From Tetmemena sp. SeJ-2015 (lineage: Eukaryota > Ciliophora > Spirotrichea > Sporadotrichida > Oxytrichidae), in the NCBI GenBank assembly GCA_027382625.1, contig JAJKFJ010022716.1, positions 1 to 64,000 of the forward strand: a stretch of DNA of 64,000 nt, written 5' to 3'. Below are positions 45,310 to 56,032 of the stretch, in pieces; position 1 is the stretch's first letter, and each line of letters begins with the position of its first letter. A program made the position numbers and the translations under genes. The notes beneath the pieces are model-generated. The model saw only the letters and a program-made list of their open reading frames with translations. It searched no databases and was not told where the DNA came from.

Positions 45310-48300
45310 TCAATGAGGCAAGCCTTTTACAAAATCAATGATCGTATCTGAATTGATGCCATCTCTGTTTCTGTTCTCCTACTCCTCCCTTTACCTGAGA
45401 AGAGCTTGGATGTTAAGTTTGTTAGACTCCGTCAAATAATCACTTTCCTAGCCTCTAATTAGAGAGTTGTTCGACACTTAATCTCCAGTCTAATCATCTA
45501 GGTGTGGCATCTAAAGCCTTGCCTTATGTTCCTCAACTTCTCCATGAATCCTATTTGCAACATTCGGACTCTAATCATATTCGAGCTTCTCCTCTTCTAT
45601 ATCATACTCTCTACGACCAGTGTGGTTTCTTTCAGTCCGACTTGTATTCACACTTCCCCTTTCGTCTCCACCTTAAACCTTACTTTGAGTAAGCTAGCTC
45701 TTTCTCATATTACTTCTTGCTCTCTCTAACTAAGGCTGTGCACTTTGATTTTACTTGGAAAGAGATAGCTCCCTTTCAATGAGGGCTGGATTTGGACCAG
45801 CAAATCGCTCTATCATCATTAATTCTTAACTGTCTTCGAGTTTGTTATTAACTGAAGTGTCTTCTCTTTGATTAGAGTAGCTGATATTGTTGTTCATCAT
45901 CTACTAACTCATCCTTGCTCCTCTGTTGTAGAGAGCCTCCTCATCATCTAGATCTGCAATATCCTCTAATGACTCTTCCCTCACACCATCAGTAGAATTC
46001 TATTGCTACCTCTACTCTTTTAGACGCTTGATAAGATGATGATGAGCTTGTTAGTAGATGTTATAATTCTTCTAAGTAACTTTAGGATTCTTCACCTTCT
46101 CTTTGTAGCTAATTATACTTCTTTGTTGAACTTAAGCAGGCAGATTAGAGCCTGAATTTGAAAGGTTAAGCTAATGAAGCTGAGCGGAGGAAGAGGATAC
46201 TCTTATTAAGTCTCGTTTAAATTTCTCACTCTCTGCTTCGTGGATGGATTGAGTGATTGAGAAGTTTTCGCTTGAGTTTTTATTTGTAAGAGACATATTA
46301 AAATCCCTATTTATGCTACTTCCAAAGACCATGTAGTTCCTATTTTGATGTATAGGTGGCAATTTGTTGTCATCTGCAGCTTAGTTTAAAGACTGATGAA
46401 TAGATATACTATCTACTCTATGACCAAGGTTTCTCGTACTGTGGACTTTACTCTTCATGGATTTACGACTTTGATCTTCGTAAGTGACTATTTAAGGATG
46501 ATACTTCTATTCGAGCTTTGCAGAGCCAGAGACATCAATCATCATACCTCCACTAGAGCTACCTCCTACTGGATGAACAGAGCTTTAAGCCTGCTGATCT
46601 TCTTGCAAGTCAACGCTTTAGTTTTCAAGATCTTCCATCATTATCTTCTCTTCCTCAAGTGCTGGCAAAGTGTTATTAAGTCTCTAGACTTGCGAATCTT
46701 GGTCCTCAGGGCTTTGCATTTGATATTTCTGCTACCTGATTCTCCTCATTTACTGCGCACTTTGATTCATATCTATTTCGCTCTATTGCTGTCGCTCAAA
46801 ACTTTCAATCGCTTGCTGCCTGATGATTCCTAACCCAATCTTGCCACTCTCTTTATTCTTTTTTGGACTCTGTAATGATTTATATTGAGCCTTTAGTTCG
46901 TCAATCCAGTCTTCATTCAGCTTAACTTTGAAACTTTCATTTATTATCTACTCAGTGGGTGGAAATTATTAAATTAAGGAAGTAGCTTAGCATTAGGCTG
47001 ATCCTCATCCTTGAAAGATTTAAAGTAGTCGTTTACTCCTTGGATGTCTAGTTGCAATAAGTCTGATTGGATCAATCTCAAAATAGCTATGCTCACTTGG
47101 AAGACATATCTTGTTCCATAGATTAGAATATTATCCCACACTCGGATACAGAGCCCCAGTGGAAAGCTGTACAAGAAGAGCGATTAAAACCATTTCTAAA
47201 GCCAGAGAAGGTTGGGGATCGATATCTCGGAGAAATGAGCATGAAGAACAGGCAATTCATACTGGAAAATTTGATCAAAAATATAGAAGTACTGTTACAG
47301 GAGTCAATTATCATATAGTTGAACTGCATTTTATATGAGGAGAGGAAACTCTTTTTTGTAAAAGCCCCTTATGCCTTCGATTTTACTGCTGTTTTAATTT
47401 GGCTTGGAGGTATTAGTGAGTGACGCAAAGAACCAAAAAGCTTCTTTTTCATTTCCTCCATTCATCAGAAGAATGAAACCCACGAGGAAGTTCATGCTTT
47501 GACAGTAGCCAACTTTGTCGTTGTAAATTGAAAAAGCTTGTAGGACATTCATGAGCTGCTTCTGTCCAACGTTTCCATACTTAGCCTTGTCGAAAAATGG
47601 TAAGATTGGAAACGTCCGATCAATAAATAAATTCAATAAAGAAATACAAAAGTAACTGCTATCAAGGTCTTTCATGATGTCATGCATCCAAATACTTTTA
47701 ATTCCTTTCACTAATAACTCTTCATAGAGACCCTTCACAGGTTTAAGCCTTCTTGCGCTAACTAATTTCCATGCTAGCCACCTATATTGGTGAGGTGGGC
47801 CTTTGCTCAGTCTGTTAAGAAATACGCCTTTATAAAAATAACCTTTACCATATGAGTTTGAATATTAAGCCAGGATAAGTTTCATAGTAATTGCTTAGTC
47901 CTACTTTCGCAATTTTAGAGAATTCAATCGCGTCAAGTGGAGATTTGTTGCGTTTAATGATTACTTTGTTGACGAGATCCTCATCCAATCCATAGGTAAT
48001 CATCTTAAACCATTTCTCCATCCTACTCTGCTTAGTTACATTCAGTTTTATTCAAGACTGACTGCATATCTTTAAATTTTAATTCCTTTAGACACTGATA
48101 GGCATAGTTTTGATGAGTTCGTCGATTTGAAAGTAAACTCCCAGCCTGGCTTCTTCATGCTCTGGGGGCTTAACAATCATGTCGCTGCCCATTTATATTG
48201 AAGCCCATCGCTGCCTACAACTAAAGAACCCTCCTTCTAATCTTCATCGAAAGATAGGTCTTTCTTGGTGGGGCGCTTTATGATAGTGGGGTTCGGCTGC

Positions 48301-48350
48301 TTCTAATATTTCTTTCCTTTGCAGTTCAGAGAACCACATGCAGTTCCCAT
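45310..48350 (-). CDS. TBC-domain Rab GTPase-activating protein
   Basis: TBC proteins stimulate GTP hydrolysis by Rab GTPases in membrane traffic. ATG 48350-48348 gives MGTACGSLNCKGKKY, with Gly2 and Cys5 fitting N-myristoylation and palmitoylation. After three mapped IESs the TBC core reads GPPHQYRWLAWKLV, FPILPFFDKAKYGNVGQKQL, FSIYNDKVGYCQSMNFLVGF, FPLLQQYFYIFDQIF and LGLCIRVWDNILIYGTRYVF. The YCQSMNF block matches the catalytic glutamine finger (YCQGMN in the family). In the arginine-finger region, IMKDLDSS replaces the usual IxxDxxR and the Arg comes a little later (DRTFP). A long Gln/Ser-rich tail (46.98-45.31 kb) with short coils ends at TGA 45312-45310. Length about 900 aa. Confidence 0.85.
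47304..47342. other. IES in TBC domain, pointer AGGAG
   Basis: AGGAG (CTCCT on the coding strand) at 47299-47303 and 47338-47342. Removing 39 bp deletes an in-frame TGA and restores EFPLLQQYFYIFDQ. Confidence 0.88.
47820..47869. other. IES in TBC gene, pointer TTAAG
   Basis: TTAAG at 47815-47819 and 47865-47869. Removing 50 bp joins YETYPGL to NRLSKGPPHQYRW on the minus strand. Confidence 0.85.
48190..48215. other. IES in TBC gene N-terminus, pointer TCGCTGCC
   Basis: The 8-bp TCGCTGCC lies at 48182-48189 and 48208-48215. Removing 26 bp joins EGSLVVGSD to MIVKPPEHEEARL in frame. Confidence 0.88.
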
Positions 48351-48532
48351 TTTTCACTAGCTGACCTTTTAATATCCTCCCTATAAATATATGAAGTATT
48401 TGCTTAAACTTGTTTATTTGAGGAATATAATATTTATCATTTAAGTAATTGCCATAATAATCAGCTATATTTGATTGTTGCTCACACTTCCCCTTGCTTT
48501 AATAATTGAATTTAATTAATATTTTCGCTTTA

Positions 48533-48881
48533 ATGTTGTCAGAAAACAAAATCACAACCTACTATCTTCAAATATATCAATTAGTCTATACATAATATAG
48601 GTGTGCTAATTTTCTATCTTGGTAAGAACCACTCTGCAAGTTCTAAAAATAATCAAGCACCTTCTACTTCTAACAAAACTAATGCGTAATAAGCAAACTT
48701 AGGACCAAGCGAGTCAAAAGGCAGCACACCTCATAAAACCACGCTCGTTGTCAAAATTGAAAAGTAGATGGATAGCGTTTAGGTCTTCACATACAAATTC
48801 TCAAGCATACTCAAGAACTTAGCTCTCCTCGTTGTTATATGCCTCCTGCTTATTAAGATCTAACTATACTTTATTAAATGA
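48533..48881 (+). CDS. Small tail-anchored membrane protein
   Basis: ATG 48533 (MLSENKITTYYLQIYQLVYT), TGA 48879-48881. After a short insert near 48.60-48.65 kb (needed to change frame) the protein reads SSKNNQAPSTSNKTN, KTTLVVKIEKQMDSVQVF, then a single C-terminal hydrophobic helix LALLVVICLLLIKIQ followed by four residues. About 105 aa, one helix at the very end: the layout of tail-anchored ER or vesicle proteins such as SNARE or SERP-like proteins, but no SNARE heptad pattern is clear. It lies between the divergently oriented TBC gene and the tail of the RCC1 gene. Confidence 0.5.
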
Positions 48882-48904
48882 CGAAGTTTTTGAATTATAG
48901 ATTT

Positions 48905-51900
48905 TATTGTTAGCTATAATAAGAGACTTTGTTGAGAGTTAGATAAATTTAACGGACCTGGTGCAGCGATATAAGTTGAGTTCCCTCGTTTACCTCCAAC
49001 CTTTCTACTATTTAATCTTAAAGTCAGGCTTATATTTAAAAGTTGCAATATATTATTGAGCAATACTTTGCAATAATAGCCTACTTGTGTTAGATGGTGC
49101 TTGGGCGTAAAGTAGTGTAGGCTAAGCTCATAGTGATAAAAGACCTCGGAATTTAAATCGAAAGCCAAACTTTAGGAGGCAAGCAAGTGAGGCGGTTTAT
49201 TGACATTTCGAGAGTGCGAGACATAGTCATTAACGAGGTAATATAAGGATCGATTTTAACTATTTCTAGTACCTGACCTTCTTCAGCATTGGACAATACT
49301 TGGCTATCATTGTAGAAAAGGAAAAGAAGTTGCTCCTCCCTTTCCCAGTAAGTTCTCTTTACTTTGATATGTCTATGTATTTTTAACTCTATCGCTAACA
49401 ATTCTTTAAAGGACTTCCAACTAAGGCTAAAAGAGTTAGTGCCAATCTATTAAGAGGTAAAGCAACTACTCGCAGACCAAAGACGAAGTTGATTACCAAA
49501 ACGGGATAAATTTGTTTATATTCGCTTCAGTATTCCCATTTAAAAACCCCTTAATTTCACAAAGAAATACTATCATAAATTAAGAGCGTTTCTTTAATGA
49601 AATCAACTTAATGTTCATACGAGATTAACTTGTGCATAAGAGTTCTCTGCACCACACGCTACAAAATTCACCCTACCATTTTTTATAGTAAAATATCTTA
49701 CCTTCCATTTATTGTCTCGATCAAGGTAGGCACTCCCACATACTCCTACCTAAGTGAGGGAATTACTGTGTCATAGCTTTTGCTGCCACTCTCTGGAGTC
49801 GTATCCAATTCCTTGTCAAGTTTTCTTACTGCATCGTTGTGACTAATTGAGCTGTATTTGGATTGCCCCCCCCCAAATTATAGAAATTATACACTTTTTA
49901 ACTTAATATACGACCCGTCAGTGAAATCCTGAATGGTTTCTCCTATGATTTATTGATCTTAACTCCCAGCATTTTAACCACTGGCTGAGGGTAAGGCGTG
50001 AATAAGCCATAGAGACTATTCTTGCCCCCACTCATCTCTTCTTGAGATTGATAAATAGACTGAATGACAAAATAGATAATCTCTTATATTAATTTGATCT
50101 GTGTCTCTCTGAGTCCACACATATTTCATCTCTTGGTAGAATTGCTTGTTGTGAATCAAGTTCTTTATCTTATGGGAGAGTCCTAGCTTTCCATAGTTTG
50201 CGCATCCCCATGAGTACAACAGAGTGAGTAATTTAAATGAGGAGTTTACAAATGTAAAAGAGTGCCCTCACTGATTGAGCACTTGAAAGTTACTTAGCTT
50301 ATTTATGTGAAGTGCTTGTCATCCCTCTTAAAAGCTTACTGAATGAATTCTTGTTTGTCCTCTGCTTATAAAAAAGTTTAGTTTGAAGATAAAACGATTG
50401 GCAATTACTTTAATTTCTATCATAGTCGCATTTAGGCATGGTTTACAAGATTTCCTGTTTTTTTATAAAATTTAAATTTTTAGTTCCCAAAAGATAAGGA
50501 TATTTTTAAGATTCAAACAGTCCTACCTTGTTTTACAAACAGCACTTTGTTGTTTGGGAAGATGCCCTGGTACTTCTTCTATTTCAGGAGAGCTTTGGGC
50601 TTAACCTCGTCTATCTTTAAATGAAATATATAAATATATTTGGCACTATCTCTTCCTATGGAGTGTAGTTCTTCTCCTTCTTAATAAAGTCGTCCTCTTC
50701 TTCTGACTCTTCAGAGGATGATCCAGAGCTGTCGCTATCGTCGCTTCCATCTTCATTGGAGCCATCCTCGTCTGAGCCGTCTTCATTACTGTCGTCGCTT
50801 CCTGAGCCGGAACCAGAGTCGCTGCTCTTCTCCTCCTCTGAGTCATCATCGTTGTCCTCATCATCATCGGACCCCCTGTTCTTTCTCCCCTTCCTCTTGC
50901 TCTTCTTAGACTTTTTGGATTTCTTTTTCTTCTTCTTTCTGCTTCCCTCTTCGTCACTGTTGTCACTGTTATCCTCCGCACCTGAATCTCTCTCCAAATA
51001 GGGTAATAAATATTTTAAATTCTCCTAATCACTGTTGTCGTCATCCGAGTCATCACCTCTTCTCTTAGACTTAGCCTTCTTCTTGCCCTTCTTCCTTTTC
51101 TTGTCATCGTCCTCCTCTTCCGAAGAGTCTCCTTTGTTGCTGCTCCTCTGATTAGTAGGCTGGCTGGAAGGCCTACTTAGGAAAGAGCCTCGTTTCTAGT
51201 CGACAGCTGCCACTCTGCTGTCTTGCATTTTTAGAGTGCCAGCTACTGATCGTTTGTCATCTACTCCCAGCGACTGGTCCTCCTCAGTCAGCTCGTACTC
51301 CTCATCCAACTCAGCAATTGGAGGAGGGATCTTAGCCGCTATGTCCTTGAAGTGGGTCTTCTTCTAGTTAAGTCCGTCCACGAAGATCTTGATGATTTGC
51401 TCAGGGGTGTTAGCCTTGGCCACCTCCTTCTTATACATGTCTTCATCCTCTGAGTCCTTCCGCTTCTTCTTGCTCTTCCTCTTCTTGTCCTTCCTCTTCC
51501 GCTTCTTCTTCTTTCCGCTGTCTTCCTCGTCATCGTCGTCTGAATCGTCTCCTCTGCGTTTCCTAGATTCCCCATCACTTCCTGACTTATCAGAGTCTTT
51601 CTCCTCTTCGTCATCGTCCTCATCCTTCTCCTCATCGTCGTCATCGTCATCCTGCTCCTCGTCTTCCTCCTAGTCCTCCTCATCTTCTTCAGCCTCCTGG
51701 TCGCTCTCTTCCTCCCCATCCGAGTTGAGGGTCTTCTTCTTCTATTTGCGTTTCTTCTTGAGCTTAGGGTACTTGGTGATCACTGATACGTAGGGAACGT
51801 CAAAGTCATTTAAGAAGCCAATGGCCTCACCATTCATGGCATAGAGAGCATCCCTCACATCTTTAAGAGTCTTGAGATTGGTCTCATCATAAACGTGGAT

Positions 51901-53685
51901 CGAGTGCATTGAAACTATAGCATATTTAAGACTATTAAATGAGCTCACCATTTTGTTTCAAATCTGTCAACTCGAACTCTAACAATATAGACCTTCCAAC
52001 TTAAAGAATATAATAAACACTACAAAATTAACTGCTAGAGTATGGTCGTGGCTTGTCACTACTTATGAGAAATTTAAAGTCTGCTACTCTTCTAGAACAA
52101 TAGGTTTGTCTACTATCCTATGCAAATAATCAGGATAGGAGGAATCCAATCACTTACTTCTATACTTTATCATGAGCTAGTCCAAGTCTGTTCCATCCCC
52201 AGAAAAAGATATCCCCGTTCTAAGATTTAGCATAGATGTGCCTCCTTCCAACTATCACTCCTTCTATTTGAGTAGAGTATGTAGAAGATAGATAATTAAT
52301 TTTTAACATTTAAAAATTATAGATGAGAAAAGTCAACTTTTTGAATGGCTCTAGAGTATTTGACGCAGTCAGTTTCCAATACACTCTTGATGTAGCCTTT
52401 TTCCAAGCTAATTCCAAGTTATCCATACTGAGCAAGTCCAAAAGTATATACCTCCCCATTAGTAGAAACCACGTAAGAGCAGTATTCTCCACATGTTATG
52501 GACTTGATCTAGATCTCGTTTGAATGAATGGAGAAGTAGGGTATTATTTTTGGCTGCAGGCAGTAGTAAAGTTTCTTCTTAGTCAAGGGATGCAGTTAGT
52601 AATCTAGGTGAGACTTCTCCAAGATTCCTAGCTAGCCAAATCGATTGTTGCCAAAAGAGTGAAGTGCTCCATACTCATCTAATAACAAGGCATGATCATA
52701 CCCCAAAGATATCTACTTAACTTGAGCGTCAAGCATCAACTATCTAAAAAATGATATCCTATTTTTTTCCAATTTGAGAAGAATACCCCAAGGGGGTTCA
52801 TTAAAAATAAATTGGGGTATCTTTAAATATTTAACTTTCAATAAAGTAGGGTTCTAAAATTAACCTTCTCTCAAAGCTCACAAACTTCCATACCTCAAAA
52901 TAATATTGATAAATCATTGGAACTTCTAGTTGCTCTATGGTATCTGACTTTTGCCCATAATATTTATGGACTGCTGCCATTCTACGAGCAAGTCTTAAAT
53001 TTGGATAAGCTGCTTTGGAGTTTCATGGACAGCAGGTTAGTTGCTTTACTGCTCTCCCTTGGATTTGATATTTATGAGCTGCTGCAGTATCTAGTCCTGT
53101 CTCTTCTTAATTTGCTCTGCTGTGCTAATGTGTCGATTATAGAATTTTTCAAGTTCCTTTTTTAGGATAAGACCCAGCTGTAACTGCTCATTTGATCCCC
53201 AAACAAGAACAGCCTGATCAAAACTTTCAAATAATAAATAGAGAGATTGCTAGGAAAAAAATTTTTCAAAGAGGTTAACAAATCTGAGTATGTTCAAATT
53301 TTCAATCAGAGTGTCTTTCACATGCTCTTGGGAGAGTTTAACACTTTGATAGGAGTTCCATTTAAAGAGACGCTCCTTTTTATCTTCAATAGTTTCAAGT
53401 TCTCCATCATACCTCCTAGTCTGGGAATTGCTCTTAGAAAATGGAGAAGAGAATCTCTAAATGAATAAGTGTAAACAGAAAAAACATGAATCCAGAAGAG
53501 CTTGGAGATTTTTCATTGGGAGAGGAGTATTTCTTTTTAAGCGCAACAGAGTTAGGTCTCTCTCCCATAACTGCCTCTACTGCTATCTATGGCTGTTTTT
53601 GTCTTTCGCTTTACTGATTTTACCTAGACTGTGTCTTCATCTGCCTGATGTGTTCTTCGATCTTGCCTTCGAACAAACTCAGCAT
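48905..53685 (-). CDS. RCC1-repeat protein with a large acidic/Lys-rich insert
   Basis: ATG 53685-53683 (MLSLFEGKIEEHIRQMK). RCC1-type blades are seen at about 53.2 kb (AVLVWGSNEQLQLGL), 52.68 kb (GYDHALLLDEYGALHSFGNN), 52.45 kb (CGEYCSYVVSTNGEVYTFGL), 52.2 kb (NGDIFFWGWNRLGLAHDK), 50.2 kb (YSWGCANYGKLGLSHK) and 49.7 kb (VCGSAYLDRDNKWK; VNFVACGAENSYA). Between them (about 51.75-50.65 kb) lies a huge Glu/Asp/Ser and Lys tract. RCC1 repeats form a seven-bladed propeller used in GTPase exchange or scaffolding. Coil sequence separates the first blades. An IES (53467-53491) and GT-AG introns are present. The 3' end near 48.9 kb is not certain. A nuclear or ciliary role cannot be decided. Confidence 0.7.
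50650..51740 (-). other. Low-complexity acidic/Ser/Lys region of the RCC1-repeat protein
   Basis: Encodes runs of Asp/Glu (DEEDQEEDEEQDDDDDDEE), Ser-Asp-Gly repeats (GSGSGSDDSNEDGSDEDG) and basic clusters (KKKKKKSKKSKKSKRKGRKN), broken by one normal block with VDGLNQKKTHFKDIAAKIPP. The repetitive codons make several other frames open over hundreds of bases, producing long spurious ORFs on both strands. Confidence 0.8.
53467..53491. other. IES in RCC1 gene, pointer ATGAAT
   Basis: ATGAAT at 53461-53466 and 53486-53491 (ATTCAT on the coding strand). Removing 25 bp joins KSPSSSGF to IQRFSSPFSKSNS in frame. Confidence 0.85.
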
Positions 53686-53717
53686 CAACCTTAAATAAAA
53701 AATTTGTACTATAATAT

Positions 53718-54136
53718 GTGCATCATAGCTTTGACTTCATCGTCAAGAATCTGCCTATGCTTGAAGAGAGCAATATGAGGGAACAGTTTGCTCATGACAG
53801 TGAGGCAAGTGCGTGCCATAATGATTATCTCAGATATATTCAGCGACTGCTGCTCTCTGAAAGTGAAAATCAGAATAAGCAGATTCACCTTGTGCTCTAT
53901 CAACTCTGAGTTGCGAGTTAACTGATGAGCTTTGTGAGGAGAGCCTTCAGCCTAAACGTTATGACTTGAGAGCTCGTTTGATTTAGGGCGATGGTAAGGT
54001 GAGTGGATAGAGGGCTCATTTTCATCAAGAGTATAGTGAAGTGAGCCCTAGTGCCCCTGTGAAATTGAATTTTAGATCTAATCATCGCAATCATCTCTAA
54101 CTTTTATTTTAACTTATGATTATTCATACTTAATGA
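53718..54136 (+). CDS. Small unknown protein
   Basis: ATG 53718 (MHHSFDFIVKNLPMLEESNM), acidic helical sequence (HNDYLRYIQRLLLSESENQN), then after a frame change near 53.90 kb LSCELTDELCEESLQPKRYD and HQEYSEVSPSAPVKLNF; TGA 54134-54136. About 130 aa, hydrophilic, no domain recognised. The plus frame, not the Ile/Leu-rich minus frame, has normal composition. Its ATG is only about 30 bp from the divergent ATG of the RCC1 gene, so one of the two starts may be displaced by an IES. Confidence 0.5.
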
Positions 54137-54195
54137 ATCATCAGGCTTTCCAAAGTGAGCAAGTATAACCAGCGCTGTGTAAAATTCTATCATGT

Positions 54196-54599
54196 TCATT
54201 ATTCCTAGAAAAATAAGAGATAATAATCTTCAATTAATTCAACTGATTAGTTTTGTAATACTTGTGTGTCGTAGTCAGTGTTATTGACGCAGAGCAAGTT
54301 GAATATCTCTTTGACTTGGTCTTTCTCTAGTTTGGGAAAGTACTTCTAGCAAAAGCGTTTGAACTGCCTCTTCTGCAGAATGAAGGTGAACACCAGTTCA
54401 CTTTAGCAGGCTTGCTTGTATTGAGTGTATAGCTACTAAGGCGATTGAAAGTGATACTCCAATAGTAGTTTAACATATAAATATAATTATTCACCACTCG
54501 TTTAAAAGTAGCTTTCAAGCTTTCGGGCATGCCTGCTATGATGCTGTGTTTGTCATTGAGGGAGTGCTAATGACAGAGTATTTCAAATTTATTTCCCAT
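54196..54599 (-). CDS. Small unknown protein
   Basis: ATG 54599-54597 (MGNKFEILCHQHSLNDKHSI), then MPESLKATFKR. A frame change at about 54.50-54.45 kb needs an IES, after which it reads YTQYKQACQSELVFTFILQK, RQFKRFCQKYFPKLEKDQVK and EIFNLLCVNNTDYDTQV. TGA 54198-54196. About 115 aa, basic helical, vaguely EF-hand-like spacing but no complete calcium loop. Family not recognised. Confidence 0.5.
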
Positions 54600-54816
54600 T
54601 TTGGATTTAAATTTACCTTATGCGCTTATTTCTCAATACTCAACTCTAACATTAAAATGCTTGGGTGATGATGCTCCATTTCCAAAGAGACAAAGTTAAA
54701 TCTAGTTTATAAATTTACGTAATTAAAATGTTCAAATCCGCACCGCACTTCATTCCTTTAATTATTTTAAAATAGTAATGAGATCTCATATTATAATAAA
54801 AATATTTTATAGATGT

Positions 54817-55858
54817 ATGAAAATAATTCAGTTTTAAATAAATTTATATTATTTATAAACTTCATATTGCTGAAAATTTCAATAAGCTTTTCTCTACTTC
54901 TGGTGATAACTTAGTCAGTGTTTGCCTCATCAGTTGGCCAAAGACTGAGCTAAGCATTTGTGGATACTATACAGAGAATCCAAACTCCCAATGAAGAGCC
55001 ATATCCGACATTAGATTACTCTTTAAAGAGAGGACTTGAGGGCGCAGAACAAACCAAGGAAGAGACTTACACCCAAAATCTTACAAATCAGACAGATTTG
55101 TAAACTAAGGATGGTTCTCAGATTCATGCAGAAGCTGAATAAAGTGCTGAAGAGAGAAACCGTACTGCACTAGTCAAGGGAATCTACGACCAGCTTACAC
55201 ACCAAATCAAAAACTCACTTATCAACTTCAAATATTTCATGCTAAGAGTTCATTTCAAATAAAATAGAATTGACTTGACTGAAATAGAGATCGCTAGCGT
55301 TTAAAATTTATCAAGTGCGCAAAGTCCTTCAGTACAAAAAGACTCCAGCACCAATCAAGCAAAATAAACTTCAGTCTCTAATAGAGTGGCCCTCAGCATC
55401 CAAAAGCTTATCATTATAATAGGCTGCTGTAATAATACAAATTATTTGTATAATGATTGCTTGATGGTATTCATCATCCTGCTGATCTTGGGCTTTTTGA
55501 TTGCAGTCTAAACTAGAAGGCACTTCCAGAAGAAGCGTCTCTAAAGCATTCTAAAGCAGATTCAACCAAGCAATTAAGTGAGTGGACTGCCTCAATCTGT
55601 TCCCTACCAATAATTTAGTTACAACAATCTGCCCGAATAAGCTATCGATGAATATATTATAATAAGAGTTATTCTAATGACAGTGGAATGAGAAGCTATG
55701 AAGCGATGTATGGAGATGGAACTTAAATCCATCAAGGAATCCCTATCTCACTTAGTCAACTTGAGAGGAGAAGATAGGCATAGAGGGAAATTGAAATGTA
55801 CGCTTTCAACCCCTAACATATCGATATCGACATCCCCAATCATGAACTTGTGGATTGA
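54817..55858 (+). CDS. Type I membrane protein with signal peptide
   Basis: The start ATG (54817-54819) is separated from the body by a 53-bp IES; after removal the protein begins MKISISFSLLLVITQSVFA, a clear signal peptide. A Gln/Thr/Glu-rich ectodomain follows (LEGAEQTKEETYTQNLTNQ; ALVKGIYDQLTHQIKNSL), then ALSIQKLIIIIGCCNN, one membrane helix (CLMVFIILLILGFLIAV) and a basic, Gln-rich cytoplasmic tail ending NHELVD, TGA 55856-55858. A second small IES with pointer TAT lies near 55.65 kb. About 300 aa. No known ectodomain. It could be a ciliary or surface receptor-like protein; function unknown. Confidence 0.7.
54825..54877. other. IES separating the start codon, pointer TGAAAAT
   Basis: TGAAAAT at 54818-54824 (overlapping the ATG) and 54871-54877. 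Removing 53 bp creates ATG AAA ATT TCA, joining the initiator Met to the signal peptide. Confidence 0.85.
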
Positions 55859-56032
55859 AAACTGATAATATATAAGCATTGATCGAATGGCAGAGAGAAA
55901 GTTATTCAGTAAAGAAAGTGTAATAGTAACAACCTTTGAAATATCACTTAAAATTGAGTCTCTTTAATCTTATCTCATTAGTCTAAATTCCAACTCTGGC
56001 GAATTAGGAGGTAATAATTCTTGAATAACATA

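Noticed and set aside
46396..46833. 145-aa plus-strand ORF
   Set aside because: Leu-rich antisense of the Gln/Ser-rich tail of the TBC protein.
50718..51719. Ser/Phe-rich plus ORFs and Arg-rich minus ORFs in the low-complexity tract
   Set aside because: Alternative frames of a repetitive GAN/AAR codon tract; only the Asp/Glu/Lys frame links to flanking RCC1 sequence.
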